Assembly: GCA_013911715.1 (NCBI GenBank)
Contig: JACEST010000012.1
Coordinates: 1-23,252, forward strand
Reading direction: 5' to 3'
Length of the DNA stretch: 23,252 nucleotides
Source: Sphingopyxis sp.
GTDB taxonomy: Bacteria > Pseudomonadota > Alphaproteobacteria > Sphingomonadales > Sphingomonadaceae
Position 1 is the first letter of the stretch. The number at the start of each line of letters is the position of its first letter. Position numbers and translations under genes: made by a program. The notes under the pieces are model-generated. The model saw only the letters and a program-made list of their open reading frames with translations. It was not told where the DNA came from and searched no databases. This document shows, in pieces, positions 1 to 6,380 of this stretch.

Positions 1-809
1 ATTTCGAACAGGTTGAACGGCTGGCGCGCGAACATCGTCCGACGCTGATCATCGCGGGCGGCAGCGCCTATCCGCGCATCATTGATTTCGCCCGTTTCCG
101 CGCCATCGCCGACGACGTCGGTGCGCTGCTGATGGTCGATATGGCGCATTTTGCCGGGCTGGTCGCCGGCGGCGTCCATCCGTCGCCGCTGCCGCATGCC
201 CATGTGGTGACAACGACGACGCACAAGACGCTGCGCGGTCCGCGCGGCGGGATGATCCTGACCGATGACGAGGCGATCGCCAAGCGGATCAACTCGGCCG
301 TGTTCCCCGGATTGCAGGGCGGCCCGCTGATGCACGTCATCGCCGCCAAGGCCGTAGCGTTCGGCGAGGCGCTGCGCCCCGAATTCAAGGATTATGCGCG
401 CGCCACTGTTGCCAATGCCCAGGCGCTGGCCGGGCGCCTGCAAACGCGCGGCACCAATTTGGTCGCGGGCGGCACCGACACGCATCTGGCGCTGGTCGAC
501 CTGACCCCACTGGGCGTAACCGGCCGAGACGCCGACGAAGCGCTTGAGCGCGCGGCCATCACTTGCAACAAGAATGGCATTCCCAACGACCCGCTGCCAC
601 CGATGAAAACCAGCGGCATCCGCGTCGGCTCACCCGCCGGCACCACGCGCGGCTTCGGTATGGCCGAGTTTGAGGAAATCGGTGACATGATCGCCGACGT
701 ACTCGACGCGCTTCGGGTGCATGGCGAACATGGCGACGCAGCGGTCGAGGCCGATGTGCGCGCGCGCGTCCGCACCCTGTGCGAACGCTTTCCCATTTAT
801 CAGGGCTGA
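1..809 (+). CDS. glyA: Serine hydroxymethyltransferase, C-terminal part (5' truncated by window)
   Basis: A PLP enzyme that interconverts serine and glycine and loads one-carbon units onto tetrahydrofolate in the cytosol. The reading frame is open from base 3 and ends in TGA at 807-809, so about 268 C-terminal residues are visible and the start lies upstream. The signature VVTTTTHKTLRGPRGG is present; its lysine (HK) forms the Schiff base with PLP. MVDMAHFAGLVAGG just before it is also typical of GlyA. The C-terminal domain (NKNGIPNDPLPP, SGIRVGSPAGTTRG) is intact. nrdR follows 6 bp downstream, so the two are probably co-transcribed. The family assignment is very secure. Confidence 0.97.
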   Translation, partial: FEQVERLAREHRPTLIIAGGSAYPRIIDFARFRAIADDVGALLMVDMAHFAGLVAGGVHPSPLPHAHVVTTTTHKTLRGPRGGMILTDDEAIAKRINSAVFPGLQGGPLMHVIAAKAVAFGEALRPEFKDYARATVANAQALAGRLQTRGTNLVAGGTDTHLALVDLTPLGVTGRDADEALERAAITCNKNGIPNDPLPPMKTSGIRVGSPAGTTRGFGMAEFEEIGDMIADVLDALRVHGEHGDAAVEADVRARVRTLCERFPIYQG

Positions 810-815
810 TCGGCG

Positions 816-1283
816 TTGCGCTGCCCCTATTGCGGCCATGACAACAGCCAGGTGAAGGACAGCCGCCCGACCGACGACGGCGCGGCGATCCGGCGGCGGC
901 GCCAGTGCGAAGATTGCGGGGCGCGCTTCACCAGCTTTGAACGTGTCCAGTTGCGCGAAGTAACGGTGATCAAGGCCGATGGTCGGCGTGAACCGTTCGA
1001 CCGCGAAAAATTGCTGCGCTCAGTCGGCATTGCCTGCCGCAAACGGCCGGTCGATCCAATGCGCATCGAGCGGCTGGTATCGGGCATCCAACGCCAGCTT
1101 GAAACCAGCGGCGACACCGAGGCGACCGCATCGCAAATCGGCGCAATGGTGATGGAGGCGCTGAAGGGCATCGACAGCGTCGCCTATATCCGCTTCGCCA
1201 GCGTGTACCGCGATTTTGCCGATGCCAAAGATTTCGAGGAATTTGCCGCGAGCGTGAGCGAAGCCGCGCCGCGGGGCGGGTGA
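816..1283 (+). CDS. nrdR: Transcriptional repressor NrdR
   Basis: An ATP/dATP-sensing zinc-ribbon repressor of ribonucleotide reductase genes. The 155-residue protein matches the usual length. Zinc ligands C3, C6, C31 and C34 are visible (MRCPYCGHDN; RQCEDCGARF). An ATP-cone domain follows at about residues 47-137 (VIKADGRREPFDREKLLRSV; YIRFASVYRDF). The start is TTG at 816, chosen because the zinc ribbon begins at residue 3 in this family and no in-frame ATG lies nearby. It is 6 bp after the glyA stop, so translation is probably coupled, which may compensate for the weak start codon. The short tail after residue 145 is not conserved. The call is secure. Confidence 0.96.
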   Translation: MRCPYCGHDNSQVKDSRPTDDGAAIRRRRQCEDCGARFTSFERVQLREVTVIKADGRREPFDREKLLRSVGIACRKRPVDPMRIERLVSGIQRQLETSGDTEATASQIGAMVMEALKGIDSVAYIRFASVYRDFADAKDFEEFAASVSEAAPRGG

Positions 1284-1310
1284 GGACGTAGTCACGCGAA
1301 TCAAATTACT

Positions 1311-1424
1311 CCGTTCGTCCTGAGGAGCCGCTGAGCTTGTCGAAGCGGCGTCTCGAAGGACTGCGACGGTGCGATGGTTCGAGACGGGGCTTCGACAAGC
1401 TCAGCCCCTCCTCACCACGAACGG
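1311..1424. repeat. Paired palindromic (REP/BIME-like) element, family A, copy 1
   Basis: Two half-elements in inverted orientation. Both outer ends read CCGTTCGT when each half is read inward. Each half folds on its own. In the left half, arms GCCGCT (1327-1332) and AGCGGC (1344-1349) enclose loop GAGCTTGTCGA. In the right half, arms GGGGCT (1386-1391) and AGCCCC (1403-1408) enclose the complementary loop. Flanks TGAGGAG and GTCTCGAA are shared by both halves. A second copy is at 21754-21870. It sits between nrdR and the GIY-YIG gene, 20 bp before the latter's ATG, so it would form the 5' leader of that message. I recall such motifs as common in sphingomonad genomes, but copy number cannot be seen here. 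Confidence 0.85.
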
Positions 1425-1444
1425 CCGTAGGGGATGTTTTTCGA

Positions 1445-2530
1445 ATGACGTTTTGGGCTTATCTGCTCCAATGCCGCGATAGCAGCTATTATGTTGGCCA
1501 TACCGACAATCTTGATCAGCGCATCGGTCAGCATCAGACAGGCGAACTAGGCGGACATACAGCTTCGCGTCGACCAGTGAAACTGGTCTGGTCGCAGGAG
1601 TTTGTTACTCGGCATGAAGCGCTAACAGCGGAACGACAAATTAAGGGCTGGTCGCGTGCCAAAAAGGAAGCGCTAATCCGCGGAGATTGGGCTGCAATAT
1701 CGCGCTTGGCGAGCCGTAGTCACGCATCGGTCGAGGCACCTCAAGCCAACACCTCGGCTTCGCTCGGCTTCCCCCCTCGTCTTCGCTCGGAGATATGGGG
1801 TGAAGCAGTCGCTGCCCCTCCCCCCGCCATCATCCTGTGCCGTCCCCAGCTTGGCGAGAATATCGGCAAGGCAGCGCGAGCGATGCTCAATTTCGGACTG
1901 ACCGACCTGCGCCTTGTCGCGCCCCGCGACGGCTGGCCCAACCCCGATGCCGGACCCGCCGCTTCAGGGGCAGACAGCGTGCTCGCCGAGGCGCGGGTTT
2001 ATGCGACGCTGGCCGAGGCGGTGGCCGATTGCACCCATATCTATGCCACCACCGTCCGGCGGCGCGGGGTAACCAAGCCGGTGCTGACGCCCGAGGTGGC
2101 AGCGCGCGCCATTCACGCCGATACCGGCCAAAGCGCGCTGGTGTTCGGCGCCGAACGGTCGGGCCTCGACAGTGATGATGTCGCACTGGCGCACAGCATC
2201 ATCACCATCCCGATCAATCCCGATTTCGGGTCGATCAATCTGGCCCAGGCGGTGATGATCAATGCTTATGAATGGTCACGCCACATTGCGCTGGCCCAGC
2301 CGTCGGTGGTACCGATGGACCCACCCGCACCGCACGGCGAGATGGAGGATCTAATCGGCCATTTCGTGACCGATCTGGAGGCCAGCGGCTATTTTTTCCC
2401 AGCAGACCGCAAGAAAGTGACGCTGCGCGCGCTACGCACCATGCTGACCAAGACGGGCTGGTCGAGCAATGACGTGCGGATGATGCACGGGATTGTTTCG
2501 ATCCTTGGCCGCGCGCGCCATCGCGAATGA
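1445..2530 (+). CDS. trmJ: GIY-YIG nuclease domain fused to TrmJ-type tRNA 2'-O-methyltransferase
   Basis: 361 residues. Residues 1-85 are a compact GIY-YIG domain of the UPF0213/YhbQ-like type: YYVGHT at 15-20, catalytic-type R26 and E63, then IKGWSRAKKEALIRGDW. Residues 86-127 are a linker rich in Ser, Ala and Pro. From about residue 128 comes a SpoU/TrmJ SPOUT domain: ENIGKAARAM (138-147), FGAERSGL (234-241) and IPINPDFGSINLAQAV (255-270). The family methylates the 2'-OH of tRNA position 32. The ATG at 1445 follows AGGGGA; an upstream in-frame extension to 1337 would only translate the palindromic repeat. Between the two domains the frame holds no stop and no ATG or GTG; only a TTG at 1706 could start the second domain. 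So the methyltransferase is probably made as a fusion. Whether the nuclease half is active, or is cleaved off, is unknown. Confidence 0.9.
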   Translation: MTFWAYLLQCRDSSYYVGHTDNLDQRIGQHQTGELGGHTASRRPVKLVWSQEFVTRHEALTAERQIKGWSRAKKEALIRGDWAAISRLASRSHASVEAPQANTSASLGFPPRLRSEIWGEAVAAPPPAIILCRPQLGENIGKAARAMLNFGLTDLRLVAPRDGWPNPDAGPAASGADSVLAEARVYATLAEAVADCTHIYATTVRRRGVTKPVLTPEVAARAIHADTGQSALVFGAERSGLDSDDVALAHSIITIPINPDFGSINLAQAVMINAYEWSRHIALAQPSVVPMDPPAPHGEMEDLIGHFVTDLEASGYFFPADRKKVTLRALRTMLTKTGWSSNDVRMMHGIVSILGRARHRE

Positions 2531-2536
2531 CATCGA

Positions 2537-2836
2537 CTAACGGCGCTGATCATCCCAACGCGTCATTTCATACGCGATCGACTGTTCGACCAGCACGTCC
2601 CAAATGGCGGTTAGCCGGTCGGGGTCGAGCCCCACAGCCTGAGCGTGGCGCGCCACATTGGCCAGCACCTCGGCCTTGCGTGCCTCGTCGCGCACTGTGG
2701 CGCGGTCGGCCTTGATGCGCGCCGCCGCGTCCATATAGCCGAAACGGCGCACCAGCAGCGCGACTAGCTCGCTGTCAACCGTATCGACCCCGGCGCGGAC
2801 TTCGGTCATGGTGGTACAATCGGCAGGTTCGGTCAT
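2537..2836 (-). CDS. Chorismate mutase, AroQ/PchB type
   Basis: A 99-residue all-helical AroQ-fold protein. Stand-alone forms convert chorismate to prephenate for Phe/Tyr synthesis; PchB relatives act as isochorismate-pyruvate lyases. Visible family features are VDTVDSELVALLVRRF, the basic helix AARIKADRATVRDEARKAEVL, and the final helix LVEQSIAYEM. No other domain is attached. The ATG at 2836 is the longest start; a second in-frame ATG at 2809 also begins close to the conserved region and cannot be excluded. Neither has a strong ribosome binding site. The gene converges on the fusion gene that ends at 2530, with 6 bp between them. Chorismate mutase is favoured by context-free similarity; the substrate is not proven. 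Confidence 0.85.
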   Translation of the reverse strand: MTEPADCTTMTEVRAGVDTVDSELVALLVRRFGYMDAAARIKADRATVRDEARKAEVLANVARHAQAVGLDPDRLTAIWDVLVEQSIAYEMTRWDDQRR

Positions 2837-2898
2837 GCCAGCGCGCCATAATGGTTTTTGTCAGGCTGTCGAGGGGCCGACATTGTCAGCGCCCGCGC

Positions 2899-2927
2899 TT
2901 GACTTTGCCAGTACCCCCCGCTAACCG
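2899..2927 (+). promoter_or_regulatory. Candidate rpsD promoter
   Basis: TTGACT at 2899-2904 and TAACCG at 2922-2927 are 17 bp apart, upstream of rpsD and on its strand. The -10 half is a poor match, so this is a weak candidate. The rest of 2837-3057 holds the small palindrome at 2973-2994 and the ribosome binding site GGAG at 3048-3051, 6 bp before the rpsD ATG. I see no gene in this stretch. Confidence 0.3.
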
Positions 2928-2972
2928 CGCGCCTTCGCATTTGACCCCGCACACCCGGTGCAGCGGTGGTCG

Positions 2973-2994
2973 CGTTCCTGCCTGCGCAGGAACG
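2973..2994. repeat. Short perfect palindrome, probable half-copy of family C repeat
   Basis: Arms CGTTCCTGC and GCAGGAACG are perfectly complementary around a 4-base CTGC spacer. The core CTGCCTGCGCAGG is identical to 13 bases of the right half of the element at 20491-20566. It looks like a solitary half of the same dispersed family, lying in the rpsD leader region. Confidence 0.6.
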
Positions 2995-3057
2995 GGCGGG
3001 TCCGGGTCTTTGGCTGCGTACCAATGGTGGCGCGCGGCACAGCAAATGGAGTGACAC

Positions 3058-3672
3058 ATGTCAAAGCGCCAGAGCGCCAAGTATAAACTCGACCGCCGGA
3101 TGGGCGAAAACATCTGGGGTCGTCCGAAATCGCCGGTCAATCGCCGCGAATATGGCCCCGGCCAGCACGGCCAGCGCCGCAAGGGCAAAGTGTCCGATTT
3201 CGGCATCCAGCTGCGCGCGAAGCAAAAGCTGAAGGGCTATTACGGCGACATCACCGAAAAACAGTTCAAGAAAAACTATATCGAAGCATCGCGGATGAAG
3301 GGCGACACCGGCCAGAATCTGATCGGCCTGCTCGAACGGCGCATGGACGCCGTGGTTTATCGCGCAAAATTCGCGCCGACGATCTTCGCCGCGCGCCAGC
3401 TCGTCAGCCACGGCCACATCTATGTCAACGGCGTGAAATGCAACATCGCCAGCCGTCTGGTGAAACCGGGCGACGAAATCAGCCTGGGCAAAAAGGCGCA
3501 GGATATGGCGCTGGTCGCCGAAGCCCAGAGCCTGCCCGAGCGTGACATTCCCGACTATGTCGCCGTCACCGACACCGCCAAAGTCACCTACACCCGCGTT
3601 CCGACGCTTGATGAAGTGCCCTATCCGGTGAAGATGGAACCCAATCTGGTCGTCGAATTTTATTCGCGCTGA
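3058..3672 (+). CDS. rpsD: 30S ribosomal protein S4
   Basis: A primary 16S rRNA-binding protein that starts assembly of the small ribosomal subunit and takes part in decoding fidelity. It has 204 residues, normal for the family. Landmarks are YGPGQHGQRRKGKVSDFG near residues 43-60 and the S4 RNA-binding domain at about 93-155 (LERRMDAVVYRAKFAPTIFAARQLVSHGHIYVNG). The ATG at 3058 follows GGAG at 3048-3051 with 6-bp spacing. It is not in a ribosomal operon; it stands alone, with its own terminator at 3698-3729, as is common in alphaproteobacteria. The call is secure. Confidence 0.98.
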   Translation: MSKRQSAKYKLDRRMGENIWGRPKSPVNRREYGPGQHGQRRKGKVSDFGIQLRAKQKLKGYYGDITEKQFKKNYIEASRMKGDTGQNLIGLLERRMDAVVYRAKFAPTIFAARQLVSHGHIYVNGVKCNIASRLVKPGDEISLGKKAQDMALVAEAQSLPERDIPDYVAVTDTAKVTYTRVPTLDEVPYPVKMEPNLVVEFYSR

Positions 3673-3697
3673 TTGGGGTCAGACATTGAAGAAACAA

Positions 3698-3729
3698 AAG
3701 GGCGGTCCTGCGGGGCCGCCCTTCTTGTT
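3698..3729 (+). terminator. Rho-independent terminator after rpsD
   Basis: Arms AAGGGCGG and CCGCCCTT enclose a 10-base loop that can pair partly, followed by CTTGTT. It begins 25 bp after the rpsD stop codon. The T-tract is interrupted, but position and stem strength fit an intrinsic terminator. Confidence 0.75.
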
Positions 3730-3736
3730 AGACCTT

Positions 3737-3766
3737 CGTCATTGCGCGCGCAGCGAAGCAATGACG
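3737..3766. repeat. Palindromic repeat, family D
   Basis: Perfect 9-bp arms CGTCATTGC and GCAATGACG flank a 12-base centre containing GCGCGCAGCGAA. This motif class (CGTCATTGCGAG...GAAGCAAT) is one I recall as dispersed in several alphaproteobacteria. It directly follows the rpsD terminator. Only one copy occurs in the window, so family status is inferred. Confidence 0.6.
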
Positions 3767-3851
3767 GGGTAATATTCTGCACAGTTGCTTGCGCCTTCAT
3801 CGGCTGGCTGGCAGGAAGCCCCATGACTTGTGCCGAACAGGATGTCCGTTG

Positions 3852-5510
3852 ATGAACCGTCTCGCCTTCACCCTCGCCCCGCTCACCCTGCTCGCTGCCT
3901 GCACCAGCGGCGGCGCGGACACTGCGTCCATTCCCGATGTTTCCATCCCCGAAATCTCGCTCAAGACAATGCAGGATGTCGTCGGCATGCTCGCCTCCGA
4001 CGAGTTCGAAGGCCGCGCGCCGGGCACTGCGGGTGAAGAAAAGACCGTCGCTCTGCTGATCGAACGCTTCAAAGCGGCGGGCCTGCAACCGGGCAATAAA
4101 GGCAGCTGGACGCAGGATGTGCCGCTGGTCGAGATGACAGCAAAAAATGTCAGCGCGCTGGCCTTCAGTGGCGGCAAGAGCCCGCTCAATCTTAGCTACG
4201 GCACCCAATTTGTGGCGGGCAGCTACCGCGTCCAGCCGAGCATCGCGATCAAGGACAGCGACGTGGTTTTCGTCGGCTATGGCATCAACGCCCCCGAAAA
4301 GGGCTGGAATGATTATGCCGGGGTCGATGTGAAGGGCAAGACCGTCGTCATCCTGGTCAACGACCCCGATTGGCAAACCAAAGAGGCCAAGGGCGAATTC
4401 AACGGCCGCGCGATGACCTATTATGGCCGCTGGACCTATAAATATGAAGAAGCCGCGCGGCAGGGCGCGGCCGCCGCACTGATCGTCCACGACACCGAAC
4501 CCGCCGCCTATGGCTGGAACGTCGTCCAGTCGAGCTGGACCGGCACCCAATATCTGGCGGCGTCCGAGGATAATGGCGCCGACCAGACGGCGGCCAACGG
4601 CTGGATGCAGCTGGACCAGACAAAGGCGCTGTTCGCGGGCGCAGGTCAGGATTTCGAAGCGCTTCGCGAAGCGGCCAAGAAAAAGGGTTTCAAGGCGGTC
4701 CCGCTGACCGGCGTGAAGGCGTCGCTCTCGTTCGAAAATGACATCACCCGCAAAATGTCGAAAAATGTCATCGGCGTTCTGCCGGGGACGAAGCGGCCCG
4801 ACGAACATGTGCTCTACACCGCACACTGGGACCATCTCGGCCGCTGCCAGCCGGTCAATGGCGACGACATTTGCAACGGCGCGATCGACAACGCCACAGG
4901 CACCGCCGGGCTCGTGGCGCTGGCTGAAGCGCATGGCAAGGCTGGCGCACCGGACCGCAGCCTGGTGTTTCTGGCCGTGACTGCCGAAGAATCGGGATTG
5001 CTGGGGTCGAAATATTATGCCGAGAATCCGGTATTCCCGCTCGCTTCGACCGTCGGCGGCGTAAACATGGACGCACTGACCGGTTCAGGGCCAGCCAAGG
5101 ACGTCATTGTCATCGGGCGCGGCAAGTCGGAACTCGACGCCTATCTGGAAAAGGCGGCTACCGCCGACAAACGCGTGCTGGTCACCGAACCAACCCCTGA
5201 GAAGGGCTTTTATTATCGTTCTGATCATTTCAGCCTGGCGAAGCTGGGTGTGCCGATGATCTATTTCGACGGCGGCGAGGATTTGCTCGAAGGCGGCACC
5301 GCGGCAGGCAAGGCGTGGGCGGAAAATTACACGAAGAACCGCTATCACGCGCCGTCCGACGATATGAGTGCGATTACCAGCTGGGACGGGATGATGGCCG
5401 ACCTGCGGCTTTACTATGCCGTGGGCCGGATGCTGGCGATGAGCGAAGCTTGGCCCAACTGGGTCGAGGGCGACGAATTCCGCGGCGTGCGCGACGCCAG
5501 CCGGAAATAG
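3852..5510 (+). CDS. M28-family zinc aminopeptidase/carboxypeptidase, lipoprotein
   Basis: A 552-residue secreted metallopeptidase. The ATG at 3852 opens a signal peptide with a lipobox, LTLLAAC, giving lipidated Cys17, so the protein is probably anchored in a membrane facing the periplasm. The frame extends upstream to TTG 3789, but that would put 21 extra residues before the signal peptide. A protease-associated (PA) domain occupies roughly residues 110-260. The M28 core has its metal ligands: H325 and D327 (AHWDHLG), D346 (AIDNATG), E379/E380 (TAEESGLLGSKYY), D407 (VNMDA) and H459 (SDHFSL). All appear intact, so it should be active. Substrate specificity cannot be read from the sequence. 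It stands alone and converges on vapC. Confidence 0.92.
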   Translation: MNRLAFTLAPLTLLAACTSGGADTASIPDVSIPEISLKTMQDVVGMLASDEFEGRAPGTAGEEKTVALLIERFKAAGLQPGNKGSWTQDVPLVEMTAKNVSALAFSGGKSPLNLSYGTQFVAGSYRVQPSIAIKDSDVVFVGYGINAPEKGWNDYAGVDVKGKTVVILVNDPDWQTKEAKGEFNGRAMTYYGRWTYKYEEAARQGAAAALIVHDTEPAAYGWNVVQSSWTGTQYLAASEDNGADQTAANGWMQLDQTKALFAGAGQDFEALREAAKKKGFKAVPLTGVKASLSFENDITRKMSKNVIGVLPGTKRPDEHVLYTAHWDHLGRCQPVNGDDICNGAIDNATGTAGLVALAEAHGKAGAPDRSLVFLAVTAEESGLLGSKYYAENPVFPLASTVGGVNMDALTGSGPAKDVIVIGRGKSELDAYLEKAATADKRVLVTEPTPEKGFYYRSDHFSLAKLGVPMIYFDGGEDLLEGGTAAGKAWAENYTKNRYHAPSDDMSAITSWDGMMADLRLYYAVGRMLAMSEAWPNWVEGDEFRGVRDASRK

Positions 5511-5511
5511 C

Positions 5512-5877
5512 TCAAAGCTGATAGAGGCATTTGAGTTCGCTCGCCTTTGCCGCAAGGCGTTTGTCGCGGGTCCAAAGCTGGCACTGGCTTGCGGCTATGG
5601 TGGAGCCAAGCAAATGGGCATCGACCACGCCCAGGCCAGAGCCAAAAATTTTGTGCTGGGTGATGAATTCAAGCAGCATATTATCGTCCAGCTTCACCGC
5701 TTGGGGCAGCATCGTCAGCAGTGGAATGACGGCATCGCGGTTCCTGATGCTGCCAAGTGCAATTTCGGCAGTCACGAACGGGTGCTGAAGCACCGCACCC
5801 TGTGACAACATCAGCACCAATTCGCTACTGGTTGACCGGAAATGATCAATCCAGACCGAACTGTCGACAAGAATCAC
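5512..5877 (-). CDS. vapC: PIN-domain ribonuclease toxin, VapC family
   Basis: 121 residues, the normal VapC length. The four acidic PIN residues are present: D5 (MILVDSSVWIDHF), E38 (FVTAEIALG), D86 (GVVDAHLL) and D105 (WTRDKRL), so it should be an active Mg-dependent RNase that cuts specific RNAs, usually tRNA. Its ATG overlaps the stop of the upstream antitoxin gene by 4 bp, the standard coupling of VapBC pairs. It ends 1 bp away from the convergent M28 peptidase. The pairing with the unusual antitoxin makes the family call firmer. Confidence 0.93.
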   Translation of the reverse strand: MILVDSSVWIDHFRSTSSELVLMLSQGAVLQHPFVTAEIALGSIRNRDAVIPLLTMLPQAVKLDDNMLLEFITQHKIFGSGLGVVDAHLLGSTIAASQCQLWTRDKRLAAKASELKCLYQL

Positions 5878-6320
5878 GCGCTGCGCCGCTCTCTCGGCGC
5901 AGCAGTTGCGTTCGCCATAGTGCCGCCAAGCCGCGAAAGCTGTTGCGCCGCTGCCTGCTGAATAAGAGCACGAACTGCCGCCTCCTCGAGCTCAAGCCGG
6001 TCGCTGATACCTGTAAGCTCTCTAGCTGTGTCCCAGAGAATCAGGTTCTCGCTGGTACGCGGCTTCCTGCCGCCAAAACGGGTGCGTCTAAAGCTAACTC
6101 GTTCATTGGTTCGGTCTATTCGGGCAGTTACCCAACCAGCGGCTAACCAACCTTGGGCCTGACTGTGGCTGCGACCGCTATTGGCCCACCAGCTTTCATG
6201 TTTGCGTGCGCTTGGGGGGAGGTTGAAGCTCAGCACCTGCTCGATTTCGGCAAAGCTAGCATCCCACTCGTCGCCGCTTGTCTGGTCAAGCTTTCGCGTT
6301 AAAGGATCATACTTTCCCAT
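5874..6320 (-). CDS. VapB-like antitoxin fused to an N-terminal DUF7662-like domain
   Basis: 148 residues. Residues 1-79 resemble the DUF7662 domain (MGKYDPLTRKL; FNLPPSARKHESWWAN; SHSQAQGWLAAGW; ERVSFRR). Residues about 88-133 resemble a VapB-type antitoxin (ARELTGISDRLELEEAAVRALIQ, then QQLSRLGG). The ATG at 6320 has a perfect GGAGG 6 bp upstream (6327-6331 on this strand), so the longer TTG start at 6338 is rejected. It overlaps vapC by 4 bp. By position it should neutralise VapC and repress the operon. The ribbon-helix-helix typical of VapB is not clear, so DNA binding may lie in the DUF7662 part; that is inference. Confidence 0.82.
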   Translation of the reverse strand: MGKYDPLTRKLDQTSGDEWDASFAEIEQVLSFNLPPSARKHESWWANSGRSHSQAQGWLAAGWVTARIDRTNERVSFRRTRFGGRKPRTSENLILWDTARELTGISDRLELEEAAVRALIQQAAAQQLSRLGGTMANATAAPRERRSA

Positions 6321-6340
6321 CGCCAACCTCCCGGGCAATA

Positions 6341-6380
6341 AAACTATTTGGAACTATATTTTAATGATGTCAAATAGTTT
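6341..6380. promoter_or_regulatory. Candidate vapBC promoter/operator: perfect 10-bp inverted repeat
   Basis: AAACTATTTG at 6341-6350 and CAAATAGTTT at 6371-6380 are exact inverted copies 30 bp apart, about three helical turns. On the minus strand a TTGACA (6373-6368) overlaps the right arm. A weak -10 (AATAGT, spacing 19) overlaps the left arm, upstream of the antitoxin. An autoregulatory complex bound here would cover the promoter. The stretch is strikingly AT-rich against its surroundings. It also covers the possible aguA starts at 6364 and 6367 and a TATATT at 6356-6361, so it may affect aguA too. Confidence 0.55.

Noticed and set aside
1311..1424. CRISPR array
   Set aside because: The halves are inverted rather than direct repeats, only two are present, there are no regular spacers, and no cas gene is in the window.
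1337..1444. Start of the GIY-YIG fusion at 1337
   Set aside because: That segment is the palindromic repeat; the domain begins at MTFWAYLL, which has its own ATG and a ribosome binding site.
3660..4934. Long open frame on the minus strand (424 codons) opposite the M28 peptidase gene
   Set aside because: It is antisense to a gene with all catalytic motifs, its protein shows no recognisable domain, and long antisense frames are expected at this GC content.
5512..6320. The toxin-antitoxin pair as part of a larger genomic island
   Set aside because: No integrase, transposase or flanking direct repeats are visible, and housekeeping genes resume at once on both sides.
6181..6363. Upstream extension of aguA by 61 codons
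   Set aside because: It would lie antisense to the antitoxin gene, and the agmatine deiminase family starts near PAEWAPH.
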